The notes: a model not told the origin generated them from the letters alone. 56,123 nt of DNA from Isotricha intestinalis (GCA_023807065.1 JAJJLU010003546.1:1-56123), one strand, 5' to 3'. Positions 17,517 to 27,190 are shown, counted from the first letter of the stretch. Made by a program: numbers and translations.

Positions 17517-18320
17517 ATGCAACGCAAAGGTAATTACCAAAGTGATGCATTCAAAAGTAAAGGAGGTGGTCCAATAGGAAATACAAATGAAGAAACAGGA
17601 GCAGCAGCATGGAAGTATAATGAGAACCGTTTCCACCCAAGTCAACCTGGTCAGAAGTTCGACATGGCATCTTATAACGCACAAGCATTGAAAAACGCCC
17701 AACAGAAAGCAGGAGGAATACTTAACACGAATGCAGAGAGTGGATATGATAATTGGCAATGGGGTAATTATAGTCAACAACAACAAATAGATATGAATGC
17801 TTATAGACAACAACAATTAGCAAATGCTAAAAAATCAGGAGGGATATTAAATACAAATGTTGAAAGTGGTGATTGGACAGGTTTAAGATATAATCCACCT
17901 GGACAACAAGTTAATCCAAATGCAGTAGATAGAAATCAAATGCCATTTGGAAGTAAACCAGGAGCTGTCGATAGGAATCAATTGCCTTTTGGAAGTAAAC
18001 CTGGACAACCTGTTGATAGGAATCAAATGCCTTTTGGAAGTAAAGGTGGACAACCTGTTGATAGGAATCAATTACCTTTTGGAAGTAAACAAGGACAACC
18101 TGTTGATAGGAATCAAATGCCTTTTGGTAGTAAAGGTGGACAACCTGTTGATAAAAATCAAATGCCTTTTGGAAGTAAAGGTAATCCTGATGATGTTATT
18201 AAAATGGATACTGAAAATAAATTCGTTATGGAAGGTGGTAAAAAGAAGAAAATTACTACTATTAAGAAAACTCTAGCTAATGGGGAAATTGTTACTGAAA
18301 TTTATAAAACTGATGCTTAG
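17517..18320 (+). CDS. Gly/Gln-rich repeat protein with PVDRNQMPFGSK units, function unknown
   Basis: A 267-residue soluble protein. The first half has two related modules, QQKAGGILNTNAESGYDNWQW and NAKKSGGILNTNVESGDWTG, each about 45 residues, preceded by a third diverged one (KGGGPIGNTNEETGAAAWKY). Then six or so units of about 14 residues follow, each close to GQPVDRNQMPFGSK. The C-terminus (KMDTENKFVMEGGKKKKITTIKKTLANGEIVTEIYK) looks like a small beta hairpin. Codons ending in C or G are more frequent at the 5' end than in neighbours, which may mean high expression. Stop is TAG. I do not know the family; a structural or cytoskeletal role would fit. Confidence 0.75.
   Translation: MQRKGNYQSDAFKSKGGGPIGNTNEETGAAAWKYNENRFHPSQPGQKFDMASYNAQALKNAQQKAGGILNTNAESGYDNWQWGNYSQQQQIDMNAYRQQQLANAKKSGGILNTNVESGDWTGLRYNPPGQQVNPNAVDRNQMPFGSKPGAVDRNQLPFGSKPGQPVDRNQMPFGSKGGQPVDRNQLPFGSKQGQPVDRNQMPFGSKGGQPVDKNQMPFGSKGNPDDVIKMDTENKFVMEGGKKKKITTIKKTLANGEIVTEIYKTDA
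17920..18182 (+). repeat. 42/45-base tandem repeat coding VDRNQMPFGSKxGQP
   Basis: Units around GTTGATAGGAATCAAATGCC TTTTGGAAGTAAA recur six to seven times, with Met/Leu alternating at one position and Pro/Gly/Gln alternating after Lys. Confidence 0.9.
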
Positions 18321-18622
18321 AGGATTTTAAATATTTAGTTTTTATTATTTGTTTTGGATTTTATTTATTTATTTGAATTTTTTTAAGAGAATTTATGGTT
18401 TTTTTTCATAGCTTTTTCCAATTATTATTATTTAATTTATAAATTAAATATTATTCTTTAATGATTTATTATTTTATTCAATTTGAAATAATTCTCATAG
18501 TTAATCTAATAACATAATATTGATAAATATATTTAATAAATAATTTAACAATTTATAAACAAATATTTATATAAAATATTTATAATAAATTATTTAATTA
18601 AATATTAATTTATTCGTTTTCA
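18321..18622. other. Intergenic, no gene seen
   Basis: 302 A/T-rich bases between two plus-strand genes; no ORF or repeat of note. Confidence 0.5.
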
Positions 18623-19054
18623 ATGAAAACATCTTTTTATTTCATATTTCTCTTAACAATAACTTTATCTTTAGAATCTGATTCTGAAATTTTAAATTTG
18701 AATATAACTAATTTTGAAAATATAATAGAAAATAGTAAAAAAGCAATTTTAGTTTTATTTTTTGATCCAAAATGTCCTCATAGTGAAAAGTTTATACCTT
18801 TATTTAAAAAAATAGCAAAAGAATATGAAGATAATAATAATATTGCTTTTGGAATGATTAACGGAGAAGAAAATGTTGATATTACTGATAGAAATTTAGT
18901 CTTATCATATCCTAAAATGAAATTATTTGTGAATGGAGAAAGTTATTTTTTCGAAGGAAAAAGAAGTGAAGAAAGAATTAAAGACTTTATAAATGAATAT
19001 ATTAGTAAAAGTAAATCACAATTAAAATATGCTAAAAATTTAAGACAACAATAA
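18623..19054 (+). CDS. Secretory thioredoxin-fold (PDI-like) protein with CPHS active site
   Basis: A 143-residue protein with a signal peptide (FYFIFLLTITLSLES, residues 5-19) and one thioredoxin domain. The segment ILVLFFDPKCPHSEKFIPLFKKIA matches the PDI core, but the CGHC active site is C51-P-H-S54, so the resolving cysteine is Ser. The second half shows the cis-Pro region (LSYPKMKLFVNGESYFFEGKRSEERIKDFI). It has no KDEL-type retention signal (ends LRQQ). Lacking the second cysteine it cannot cycle a disulfide in the usual way, but could hold substrates in mixed disulfides, as ERp44-type proteins do. Confidence 0.85.
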   Translation: MKTSFYFIFLLTITLSLESDSEILNLNITNFENIIENSKKAILVLFFDPKCPHSEKFIPLFKKIAKEYEDNNNIAFGMINGEENVDITDRNLVLSYPKMKLFVNGESYFFEGKRSEERIKDFINEYISKSKSQLKYAKNLRQQ

Positions 19055-19385
19055 ACTTAAAATATAAAATTAAATTTTTCTTTTTAATCTAAAAAAAAAT
19101 TCTAACCTTTTAAACATGTTTTTATATATATATTTAATTTAAAACTATTATTACTTTTAATATATATAAAATAATATTGAAGAATCACATAATTTTAATA
19201 GAATCACAAATTTACATTAAACTATCATAATTACTATTTACTTTAAATTCTAAATTAAATTTAACTCTTTTCTTTACTTATTCAAAATAATGATATAATT
19301 TTAATCTTATAAGGATTTATTTGATATATACATCAATAATTAATATTTTTTCTGATATAATTTATAACAATAATCGTTAATATTA
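19055..19385. other. Intergenic, no gene seen
   Basis: Convergent 3' flank of about 330 bases, A/T-rich, nothing supported. Confidence 0.5.
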
Positions 19386-20372
19386 TTAATCAAATTGTTT
19401 GAAAAATTTATTATCAATAAAATCTCTTACATTTAAATTTTTCCTTTGTTCTTCAACTTTTTTTAATTGAATAAATTGACGAAGAACTCCAATTTTACAA
19501 TTTCGATATTCATTAAAATCAAATCCATATTTTCTTCCTAATTTTAATTGAACAAGATAAACATCTAAACTTTTTTTAGATATGTTTAATTTCTTAGCAG
19601 CTTCTTTTGATTCATATTTAATGAATGTATTATCTTCATTAATAAATCCATTATATAATTTCCTCCAAGCATTTACTTTTTCAATAACATAATTTATTCT
19701 TCTTTCTCTTGTTTTTTTACTTCCTAATTTAATTGAATTTTCAGATATATTATCTTCATTTGAATAATAAAAATTAATATTTGTTTTTTTTGAACTTTTC
19801 TTAATATTATCAGTTAAATTCGTTGAATCATTTTGAATATCATTTGATTGATTATTATAAGAAATAGATTTATTATTTCTAAAAATTTTATCATCGAAAA
19901 AATTAATAATTTTTATTTTTAAACAAGATAAATTTATTAAAGAAGAATCAAGAATAAGATTTTTATCAATAGGAGCTTGACCATAAAAAACATAATTAGA
20001 ACAATCTTTTAAATATATATTTATCATAGAACCATTAATTGGAAAACCTAGAATTTCTAAAGAATTACATAAATCAAAAATTCTAAATTGGAAACTATTA
20101 TTTTTTTTTAAAGAAATATTTAAGTTTTCTTCATTCTTATTTATTATAGGAATTTTTAATGAAGAAATTAATTCTTTTTCTTCTAAAATATTTATTTTAT
20201 TTCTTGAGTTATTTAATATTTTATTTGAACAAATACATTCTTCTGAAAAAACTGAATGAGAAATTAATTTAGTAATAATAAGAAGTTCAACTGGAAAAGA
20301 AATGTATTCAATATTTGAAGATTTATTTATTGAATTTTCTTTTTTATTTAAAGAAGAAGTAATACTTTCCAT
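19386..20372 (-). CDS. Putative DNA-binding regulator with C-terminal helical domain
   Basis: A 328-residue protein. The N-terminal two thirds are Asn/Ser/Lys-rich with scattered folded patches (FRIFDLCNSLEILGFPINGSM). The C-terminal block (about residues 220-305) is dense and looks conserved: RRINYVIEKVNAWRKLYNGF, then ESKEAAKKLNISKKSLDVYL and QLKLGRKYGFDFNEYRNCKIGVLRQF. The EAAKKLNISKKSLDVYLVQLK stretch has the layout of a helix-turn-helix (KxLNISxxSLDxYL), preceded by WRKLYNG. I recall similar blocks at the C-terminus of uncharacterised protist proteins, but not a named family. A transcription-factor role is inference. Confidence 0.6.
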   Translation of the reverse strand: MESITSSLNKKENSINKSSNIEYISFPVELLIITKLISHSVFSEECICSNKILNNSRNKINILEEKELISSLKIPIINKNEENLNISLKKNNSFQFRIFDLCNSLEILGFPINGSMINIYLKDCSNYVFYGQAPIDKNLILDSSLINLSCLKIKIINFFDDKIFRNNKSISYNNQSNDIQNDSTNLTDNIKKSSKKTNINFYYSNEDNISENSIKLGSKKTRERRINYVIEKVNAWRKLYNGFINEDNTFIKYESKEAAKKLNISKKSLDVYLVQLKLGRKYGFDFNEYRNCKIGVLRQFIQLKKVEEQRKNLNVRDFIDNKFFKQFD

Positions 20373-20543
20373 TTAAATTATATTTTGTGAAGATCTATTT
20401 ATTTTTAATTTTTATATGAATTTCTTTAGAATTTATTACTTTCTTATTATATATATTTGAAAAAAAAATTGATTAAAATATAACTTCAATTAAATAAATA
20501 ATATTAAAATATTAAATTAAAAAAAACATTAAAAAAAAACAAA

Positions 20544-21197
20544 ATGTCAGAAAATGAAAATGAAGAAAAAATAATAATGTTTGCAATAGATGAAAAAGAA
20601 GAAAATTTATGTATGGAATGTGGAAAAGAAAATGCATTTATATCATCAGATGGATTATATCTTTGTAGAGACTGTTTTTATTTACAAAAAAAAGCAATAA
20701 TAGATTCATATATATATAAAACAACATTAAATCCTTCATATAATCAAATAACAGAAACAATATTTTTAGGTAATGAAGATTCAGCAAGAGATAAAAAATT
20801 TTTATTAAATAATAATATTTCAAATATTTTAATTTGTGCTGAAAATTGTGAAATTTTTTATCCAGATTTATTTAAGTATAAAATATTATATTTAGATGAT
20901 GCTCCTGATGAAGATTTATTAGTTTGGTTATATGAAGCTTTTCAATTTATTAATGATTCTAAAAATAATATTTATATTCATTGTGTTATGGGAATTAGTA
21001 GAAGTCCTTCTATTGTTATTAGTTATTTAATGTTTAAAAATAAATGGAATTTTAAAAAGACTTTTAATTATGTTAAAAATAAAAGACCTGAAATTCAACC
21101 TAATTCTGGATTTGTTGAACAATTAAAAAAATTTGATATTATTATTCAACATAATAATTATGATTTGGAAGCAATTAAAAATATTCATGGAATATAA
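20544..21197 (+). CDS. Dual-specificity protein phosphatase with N-terminal zinc ribbon
   Basis: A 217-residue phosphatase. Residues 23-45 form a small C4 zinc ribbon (CMECGKENAF, CRDCF). From about 65 a DSP domain starts with ITETIFLGNEDSARDKKFL, the general acid region is YLDDAPDEDLL (Asp), and the catalytic loop is HCVMGISRS (residues 146-154), matching HCxxGxSRS with nucleophile Cys147 and Arg153. It then runs SPSIVISYLMFKNKWNFKKTFNYVKNKRPEIQPNSGF, the standard DSP helix set. It should remove phosphate from Ser/Thr/Tyr on proteins. A zinc ribbon fused upstream is a less common arrangement. Strong call. Confidence 0.92.
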   Translation: MSENENEEKIIMFAIDEKEENLCMECGKENAFISSDGLYLCRDCFYLQKKAIIDSYIYKTTLNPSYNQITETIFLGNEDSARDKKFLLNNNISNILICAENCEIFYPDLFKYKILYLDDAPDEDLLVWLYEAFQFINDSKNNIYIHCVMGISRSPSIVISYLMFKNKWNFKKTFNYVKNKRPEIQPNSGFVEQLKKFDIIIQHNNYDLEAIKNIHGI

Positions 21198-21412
21198 TAG
21201 TAAGATAATTATTAAATATGAGATTTTAAATTATAAATATATTAAATAATAATTAAAATAAATATATCATAAATTTAAATTAAATTAATATATAATAATA
21301 TTTAAAGGAGTTATATAATTAATAATTTAAATTATATTATATGATTATACCACTAAAGATTGTTTTGTTTATTTATTTATTTTATTAATATTAATTTAAC
21401 ATATATAATTAT

Positions 21413-22873
21413 TTATTCTTGAATAGTTTCATCTGGTTCACATCCTTTAAATATAACATTTGATTCATAATATTGAATTAATAATCTTTGATATTCACCT
21501 TTAAAATCATCTCCTAATATAATTATTTTTTCTTCTATATTTTCATCTTTTTTATTTGCTAAAACACAATAATATATTCTATTTTCCATTTTACAAACTG
21601 ATAAAATTTTTTTAATTTCATATTTACTTGGATTAAATATTTCTGGGTTTAATTCTTCATTTATTTCTTCTAAAGTATTTTTTTCTTCATTTTCATAATT
21701 ATTATTATTTTTTTTTTTTAAAATTTCTATTCCCATTTTTTCTATAATGAAATTTTTATTTTTATCTAAATTATTCTTTTCAATTATTTTTTTTTTATTA
21801 TTTTCTTCTATTAATTTTTTATTGATATTTTTATCAATTTTCTCTTTTTTTTTCTCACTTTCATCTTTTAACAATTCTTTAATAATATCATTTTTAATAT
21901 CGAATATATTTTTATTTACTTTGTTTTTAATTGGAGTATTTATACTTTCATTTTCTTTATTTCCAAATATTGATTTATTTCTATTATTAAATTCATTATT
22001 TTCTTTTTTTTTTAAATTATATGGATCATTGATTACATAGTTGATTTTATTTTTATTTTTATTTTCTTCTTTATTATTATCTTTTAAAGCATCATTTCCC
22101 TCAATAAAAATATTAAAAAGATCTTCTGATTTATTTGAACTTTTGGATTTATTATTTGAAAAATCATTATCATCATTTAATGGTATTTTTAACTTTAAAT
22201 TGTTAGAATTTATTTTTTTTACATAAAATAAATCATTTTGATCATTTAAATCTCCTATTTTTTTTCCTTTATTATTCTCATTATTTTTATCAATTAAATC
22301 CTGATTAAAATTATTTGTTATATTACTTTGAAAACTAAAATTATCTGAATAAGAAAAATTATTAATTCTTTTAATTGGTGTTTGAAAAAACATATTCACT
22401 CTTTTTCTTTTTTTTTCAAGCATCATACTTTTATTAAAATCATCATATATACTTTTATTATTATTTTTTTTATTATTGCTATTAAGATCATAAGAATTTT
22501 TATTATTATTATTATTCTTTTTGTTTTTCATTTTATAATTTTCTAACTTATTTTTCAAATTAAAATCTGCAATTAAATCTTTGTGAATATTTCTTCTATC
22601 ACTAAAAGAAGGTAAAAGTCTTTCTGGAGATAATGATAAACTATTTTTTAAATTTTTTTCAAATTCTTTTACTAAAGCCATTGAATTATTCATATTTGAT
22701 ATTGGTTCCCATGTTGCTTCTTCTCTTGAATAATTTAACCATTTAACTAAATATTCTATTTTCCTATGTTTAATTCTTTTGTCTAATATTTTTTCTACTT
22801 CGTATTCTTGTTGAGAATCTTCGCTTGATTCTTTTTTTTGTACTTTCTTGTTTTTCTTATTATTTTTTGCCAT
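21413..22873 (-). CDS. HP1-like protein: chromodomain plus chromoshadow domain, long Asn/Lys linker
   Basis: A 486-residue heterochromatin-type protein. The chromodomain occupies about residues 22-75 (YEVEKILDKRIKHRKIEYLV, WLNYSREEATWEPISN). The three aromatic-cage positions that read methylated lysine are all present (Tyr24, Trp45, Tyr48). A very long, charged Asn/Lys/Glu linker of about 330 residues separates it from a C-terminal chromoshadow-type domain (NPSKYEIKKILSVCKMENRI to LLIQYYESNVIFKG), which should dimerise. HP1 proteins bind H3K9-methylated chromatin; the linker is far longer than usual. Its start is about 840 bases from a divergent, shorter HP1 paralog at 23717. Confidence 0.88.
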   Translation of the reverse strand: MAKNNKKNKKVQKKESSEDSQQEYEVEKILDKRIKHRKIEYLVKWLNYSREEATWEPISNMNNSMALVKEFEKNLKNSLSLSPERLLPSFSDRRNIHKDLIADFNLKNKLENYKMKNKKNNNNNKNSYDLNSNNKKNNNKSIYDDFNKSMMLEKKRKRVNMFFQTPIKRINNFSYSDNFSFQSNITNNFNQDLIDKNNENNKGKKIGDLNDQNDLFYVKKINSNNLKLKIPLNDDNDFSNNKSKSSNKSEDLFNIFIEGNDALKDNNKEENKNKNKINYVINDPYNLKKKENNEFNNRNKSIFGNKENESINTPIKNKVNKNIFDIKNDIIKELLKDESEKKKEKIDKNINKKLIEENNKKKIIEKNNLDKNKNFIIEKMGIEILKKKNNNNYENEEKNTLEEINEELNPEIFNPSKYEIKKILSVCKMENRIYYCVLANKKDENIEEKIIILGDDFKGEYQRLLIQYYESNVIFKGCEPDETIQE

Positions 22874-23716
22874 TATTTTTTAATTTGTTTTTTTTTTTAA
22901 TATTATCATTTTATACTCATTTATATTATTTTTAAATTTTCATCTAATCATTTGAGGTGTTATAAAAATTATTATTTTTTTGAATTTTTCTTATGAAATT
23001 TTTAAATAATTTTTTAATTAAATATTTTAAAAAATTTTTTATTTAAACTTTTCAAGTTTCTTATAATCTTTTAATTTTTGAATTATTTTTATAATAAGAA
23101 TAAATATATTTTATTATAAGAAGTGATATTATGAAATTAGTAAAAGAATTAAAAATTATTAAACATATTTTTACATAATTCTTTATTAAAATTAAATGAA
23201 TTTTCTGATTTTTCATTTAAACATTTCTTTATATTATAAAAATATTAAGTTTAACTTCATATAAATCTTTATATAATCCACAAATATTATTTTCTATTAA
23301 ATAAATATATTATTATCATAATAAGAAATACATATATATATCATTAGATTTTAAAAGATAATTATCACACACATTTCATTATCATCTATTTGATTTAATA
23401 TCTAAAATTAATTCATATTAGAACATCAATATAATTAGTATTCTTATCTTTTCCAAAACTCCATATTAAATATGTAGATTTATTAGTAATCATGAATAAT
23501 ATTTAATTTCATTTCTCATTGAATAATATAATTTATTATCATTAATATCAATAATACTTGATAAATAATCTTTATTATATTATAAGCCTCATAATATCCT
23601 TAATTTCCCCATCTTTAAAATAAAAAAATTTAAAAAACAAATAAAATAGTAAAAAAAATAACAAGGATTATAATAATTATAAATCAAAAAAAAAATAAAA
23701 AAAAAAAATTTTAAAT
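22874..23716. other. Divergent intergenic region between two HP1 genes
   Basis: 843 bases between two divergent start codons. A minus-strand stretch of about 25 codons near 23421-23493 reads TNKSTYLIWSFGKDKNTNYI before stops; it could be a relic of a coding exon but is too short to assign. No RNA gene or repeat is evident. Confidence 0.5.
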
Positions 23717-24328
23717 ATGATTCATCTGGAAGAAAGTAATGAAGATTCAGAATATGAAATAGAGAAAATAGTAGGAAAAAGAATATCTAAAAAAGGAATA
23801 ATAGAATATAAAATAAAATGGTTAGGATATGATGAATCTCAATCAAGTTGGGAGCCTTTGTCGAATTTAATTCATGCTAAAGAAGCAATAAAAGATTACG
23901 AAAAAAAAATTGAAACTTTAAACAAAAATAAAAATAAAAATATTAATTCTCTCACTAAAATAAAAGAAGAGAATAAAAAAATAAAGAAAGAAAAAAAAAT
24001 AAGAATTAAAAAAGAAGAATTTAAATACAAGAAACAAAAAACAAAATTTAAGAATAATAAAAAAAATAATAATTCAATAAAAACAAGTGCTTCTTCTTTC
24101 TCAAGTGTAAAAGATATTTTAGATGATGAAAAAGAAAATTTAAATAATTTTGAAATTATTGAAATTAATAGTATTTGTAAAATAAATGATAAATATCATG
24201 CAAGTGTTTTAATTAGGAAAAATAATGGAGAAAAAAAAAATACAATTTTATCTACTAGTGAAATAGCTGATATTGCACCAAAAAAATTAATTGAATTTTA
24301 TGAAGATAATATTCGATTTTATGATTAA
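23717..24328 (+). CDS. HP1-like protein (compact): chromodomain plus chromoshadow domain
   Basis: A 203-residue HP1 homologue, near the classic size. The chromodomain covers about residues 12-62 (YEIEKIVGKRISKKGIIEYK, IKWLGYDESQSSWEPLSNL), with cage aromatics Tyr13, Trp35 and Tyr38. A basic hinge of about 70 residues (KKIKKEKKIRIKKEEFKYKK) is suited to nucleic-acid binding. The chromoshadow domain is C-terminal (FEIIEINSICKINDKYHASV to LIEFYEDNIRFYD). Of the three paralogs in this window it is the most canonical. It is divergently arranged with the paralog at 21413-22873. Confidence 0.92.
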   Translation: MIHLEESNEDSEYEIEKIVGKRISKKGIIEYKIKWLGYDESQSSWEPLSNLIHAKEAIKDYEKKIETLNKNKNKNINSLTKIKEENKKIKKEKKIRIKKEEFKYKKQKTKFKNNKKNNNSIKTSASSFSSVKDILDDEKENLNNFEIIEINSICKINDKYHASVLIRKNNGEKKNTILSTSEIADIAPKKLIEFYEDNIRFYD

Positions 24329-25148
24329 TTTTATTAATTTAAAACTTTTTTTTATTAAATAATAAGAGATTAAATAAAAAAATATAAAAAAACATACAAT
24401 TTTTAATATATTATTTAATTTTAATTCTTTATTTCATGTTTAACATATTCTTTTTTATTTGAATAACATAAGAAAATAATTAATTATTTTAAAATAATAT
24501 ATTTAATTTAATTTATTTCCTTCTTTTTTATATTGAATTATAAAAATAAATTCTATTAAAGAATTCTTTTTAGTGATATTAATTATTATATACAATATTA
24601 AATATTCATTTATGAAAGTAAAAACAATTTAAATATAATAGAGCATAATATATACTTTTTCTTATAATTTTCACTTCATAATTTTCAATTGAATTATCTT
24701 TATTTTTTGTTAAACTTAATAATATTAAATATTAATTATTATTATTTAATTAGATAAAAATATATTATTTTTTCCTTTATATATTAAAGAGTAAATTATT
24801 TAAAAAAAGGATCAATTGCATTAAATTCAATTAAAAAATTTTCATAAAAAATAAACTAAAATATTTAACACACCCATGTGTAACATATATATTCAAAGAC
24901 AATTCCAACTAATATACTTAAATTAACTTCTATATTAATACTAGAAATAATAAACTTCCTATCAGCAAATATTTCCTCTTATAAGTAAAACCAAAAAAAA
25001 AAAAAATTAAATAAAAAAATAAAATATATAAACCTCATCTATTAATAAGAAGAAAAAGAATAAAAATCTTTTTCCAGTGAAAAAAAATATAAAAAAAGGA
25101 AATAAGAGTTCAGAAAAAGTCCCAAGAGTAAAAAATATAAAAAGAAAA
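24329..25148. other. Intergenic, with an upstream open extension into the pogo-derived gene
   Basis: About 800 A/T-rich bases. The frame of the downstream gene is open back to a stop at 25029 with no ATG before 25149, and a plausible acceptor (tttttccag, ending 25077) leaves room for an unseen upstream exon. Otherwise nothing is supported. Confidence 0.5.
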
Positions 25149-25541
25149 ATGAAAAAATGTAAAAAATATTCATTAGAAGAGAAATTAAACTACATAGAAT
25201 TAGCATCAAAATTAGGATTACACAAAACATCATCAATAAGTGGAATAGATAGGAAGTCCTTAAGAGAATGGAGTAAAAATAAGGAAAAATTAGAAAAAAT
25301 AAGAAATAAACAAAATAAATTTAGACTTCCAGGAGGAGGAGCTAAACCAAAAACTATTGATTTAGAACATCATTTAATTTATTTTAGCCTTTGTTGTAGG
25401 AAAGTAGGTATTAAAATCACTTCTAATTTAATTATTAATGAATTGTTGAGAATTTCTCCTGAAAATAAGAATAAAAGCTTAGGTGCTTTGAGAAATTGGA
25501 GTTATAGGTTTTTTAAAAGAAGTAATATTAATTATCAATAA
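25149..25541 (+). CDS. Pogo-transposase-derived DNA-binding protein (Brinker plus CENP-B HTH, no DDE domain)
   Basis: From ATG 25149 this is 130 residues. It opens with a Brinker/homeodomain-like DNA-binding domain (KKYSLEEKLNYIELASKLGL then GIDRKSLREWSKNKEKLEKI). It continues with the linker FRLPGGGAKPKTIDLEHHL, whose R-LPGGG-KP is a hallmark of pogo/Tigger transposases, and a CENP-B-type HTH (KVGIKITSNLIINELLRI to ALRNWSYRFFKRSNI). It then stops, with no DDE catalytic domain. So it is either a domesticated transposase DNA-binding module or a broken element. The open frame extends upstream to 25032 without ATG, so a 5' exon is possible; the start is therefore uncertain. Confidence 0.75.
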   Translation: MKKCKKYSLEEKLNYIELASKLGLHKTSSISGIDRKSLREWSKNKEKLEKIRNKQNKFRLPGGGAKPKTIDLEHHLIYFSLCCRKVGIKITSNLIINELLRISPENKNKSLGALRNWSYRFFKRSNINYQ

Positions 25542-26346
25542 AATTCTTTTTTTTATGTGATTTTTTTTATAATAAAAAAAAAAATTTTTTTAGCAAAATT
25601 TTTTTTTAATTTAGTTTTTTTTTATTTTATTTTTATAGAGTTTTTAAGTTTGTAATTACTTTTTGATTGGAGTTTGATTTGGATTTTTTTTTCTTTTTTT
25701 TCTTTCTTTTTTTTGTTTTTTTTCTTTTTTTTAGATGAAATTCTTGTAATGATGAAACTGATTATTAATCTGTGATGATTAAGAAGAGAAAACGTGAAAA
25801 CATATATTTAATAAATTTTAAATTTATTTTTGTTAAAAATCTTTTGAAAAGATTTGTAATTTATATTAAATTTTCTTTGTATATATTATTGAGTAGTTTT
25901 GATATGAATTTGCTTTATGAAAGGATAATTTTCCTTAATTATACCCAAATTATTATTAATATTAAACAATAATATTCTATTTTTTTATTTATATAATTCA
26001 ATATTATATTATAATACTATTTTAATGAACAATCATTTAAAATTTTTTTTACTTATGAAAAGACTATAAAAGAAAAGATTTGATTTAAAAAAGAAATTTT
26101 AAGAAATAAAAATATATTTTAATAATAATATTTTAGGTCTACTATTAAGTAGATAAATAATAATTTTTCTTTTATTATATTTTATACAATATAAAAAAAA
26201 GAAATTAAGATAATTTTTAAAAAACAATTTAATTAACAATAATATTCTTAAACTTAATTAAATTATTTTCGAATAAATACTTCATTATCAAAAATCATTA
26301 ATAAGATTTTAAAAACATTTAAAAAAAAATATATTTAAAAAAATTA
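25542..26346. other. Intergenic, polypyrimidine tract and a weak ORF
   Basis: Strongly T-rich from 25545 to 25735, ending in a run of pyrimidines and TTTTTTAG at 25734, which resembles a large 3' splice site. Beyond it a plus-strand frame (25772-25972) encodes a hydrophobic 66-residue peptide with no recognised motif; a short NDETDY in the frame just before it recalls the first Asp of a pogo DDE domain but is too little to call. It may be the remains of the transposase body. Confidence 0.4.
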
Positions 26347-27102
26347 ATGGAAAGAAAAAAATATAATAAAAACTATTTTGAATCAGAAGATGCTTTAGAA
26401 GATTATCCATATAAAGTAGAAATTTCAATACAAAAAAAATATGAGAAAATAGATCAATTTTTTAATTTACTTTTCCCAAATGAAATATTAGAAAAAGCAA
26501 AAAAAGAATCAAAAGAAGAACAAGAAAAAAGAAATTTAGAAAAGAATAATTTCATATATGGAGAAACAACATTTAGAACTATATCATATATATTAGAATA
26601 TTTATCAAATATTTTAAAAATAAATTCAAATGGTTATTTTTATGATTTTGGAAGTGGAACTGGAAAAGGAATAATTTCTGCTGTTTTAAGTAAATATTTT
26701 ACTAAATATATTGGAATAGAATATCTTAATTCTTTATATGAAAGTTCAATTAAAATTCAAAAAAATTTCGAAGAATTATTTCCTAATTATTATAAGGAAA
26801 ATAATAATATTTTACCAAATTTTAATAATCAAAAACCAAATATTGAATTTATTCATGGTGATTTCTTAGAAGAAAATATATCAAATGCTTCTTTTATATT
26901 TATGAATAGTTCTTGTTTTACAGATGATTTATTATTAAAATTATCACAAAAATTTAATAATGAATGTAAAAGTGGTTGTATTATTGTTAATACAACAGTT
27001 ATCATTCCTAATTTAAATAAAAATAATTGGGATGAAATTCCTTATTTTAGAAGATATATGTCTTGGGGAATTGCTACTCTTAATATTTATGTTAAAAAAT
27101 AA
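26347..27102 (+). CDS. DOT1-like histone methyltransferase
   Basis: A 251-residue class I methyltransferase of the DOT1 type. Signatures in order: YGETTF (residues 71-76), the SAM-binding loop DFGSGTGKG (100-108), the acidic ribose-binding GIEY, GDFLEE, and FMNSSCFTDDLLLKLSQKF, matching the NNFAF-type motif. DOT1 enzymes methylate histone H3 Lys79 on the nucleosome surface without a SET domain. Here the catalytic domain stands alone, with a short charged N-terminus and no long disordered or DNA-binding extension. With three HP1-like genes within 10 kb it fits the chromatin theme, but substrate specificity cannot be read from sequence alone. Confidence 0.82.
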   Translation: MERKKYNKNYFESEDALEDYPYKVEISIQKKYEKIDQFFNLLFPNEILEKAKKESKEEQEKRNLEKNNFIYGETTFRTISYILEYLSNILKINSNGYFYDFGSGTGKGIISAVLSKYFTKYIGIEYLNSLYESSIKIQKNFEELFPNYYKENNNILPNFNNQKPNIEFIHGDFLEENISNASFIFMNSSCFTDDLLLKLSQKFNNECKSGCIIVNTTVIIPNLNKNNWDEIPYFRRYMSWGIATLNIYVKK

Positions 27103-27190
27103 TTTAATTTTTTTTTAAATTTAATTTAAAATATAAAATAAATATTCCTATTGTTATATATATGTTTTTTTATTTTTTTTTTTTTTACAA

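Noticed and set aside
23421..23493. Minus-strand 25-codon open stretch with IWSFGKDKNTNYI
   Set aside because: Too short and unsupported to call a pseudogene, although it looks less random than its surroundings.
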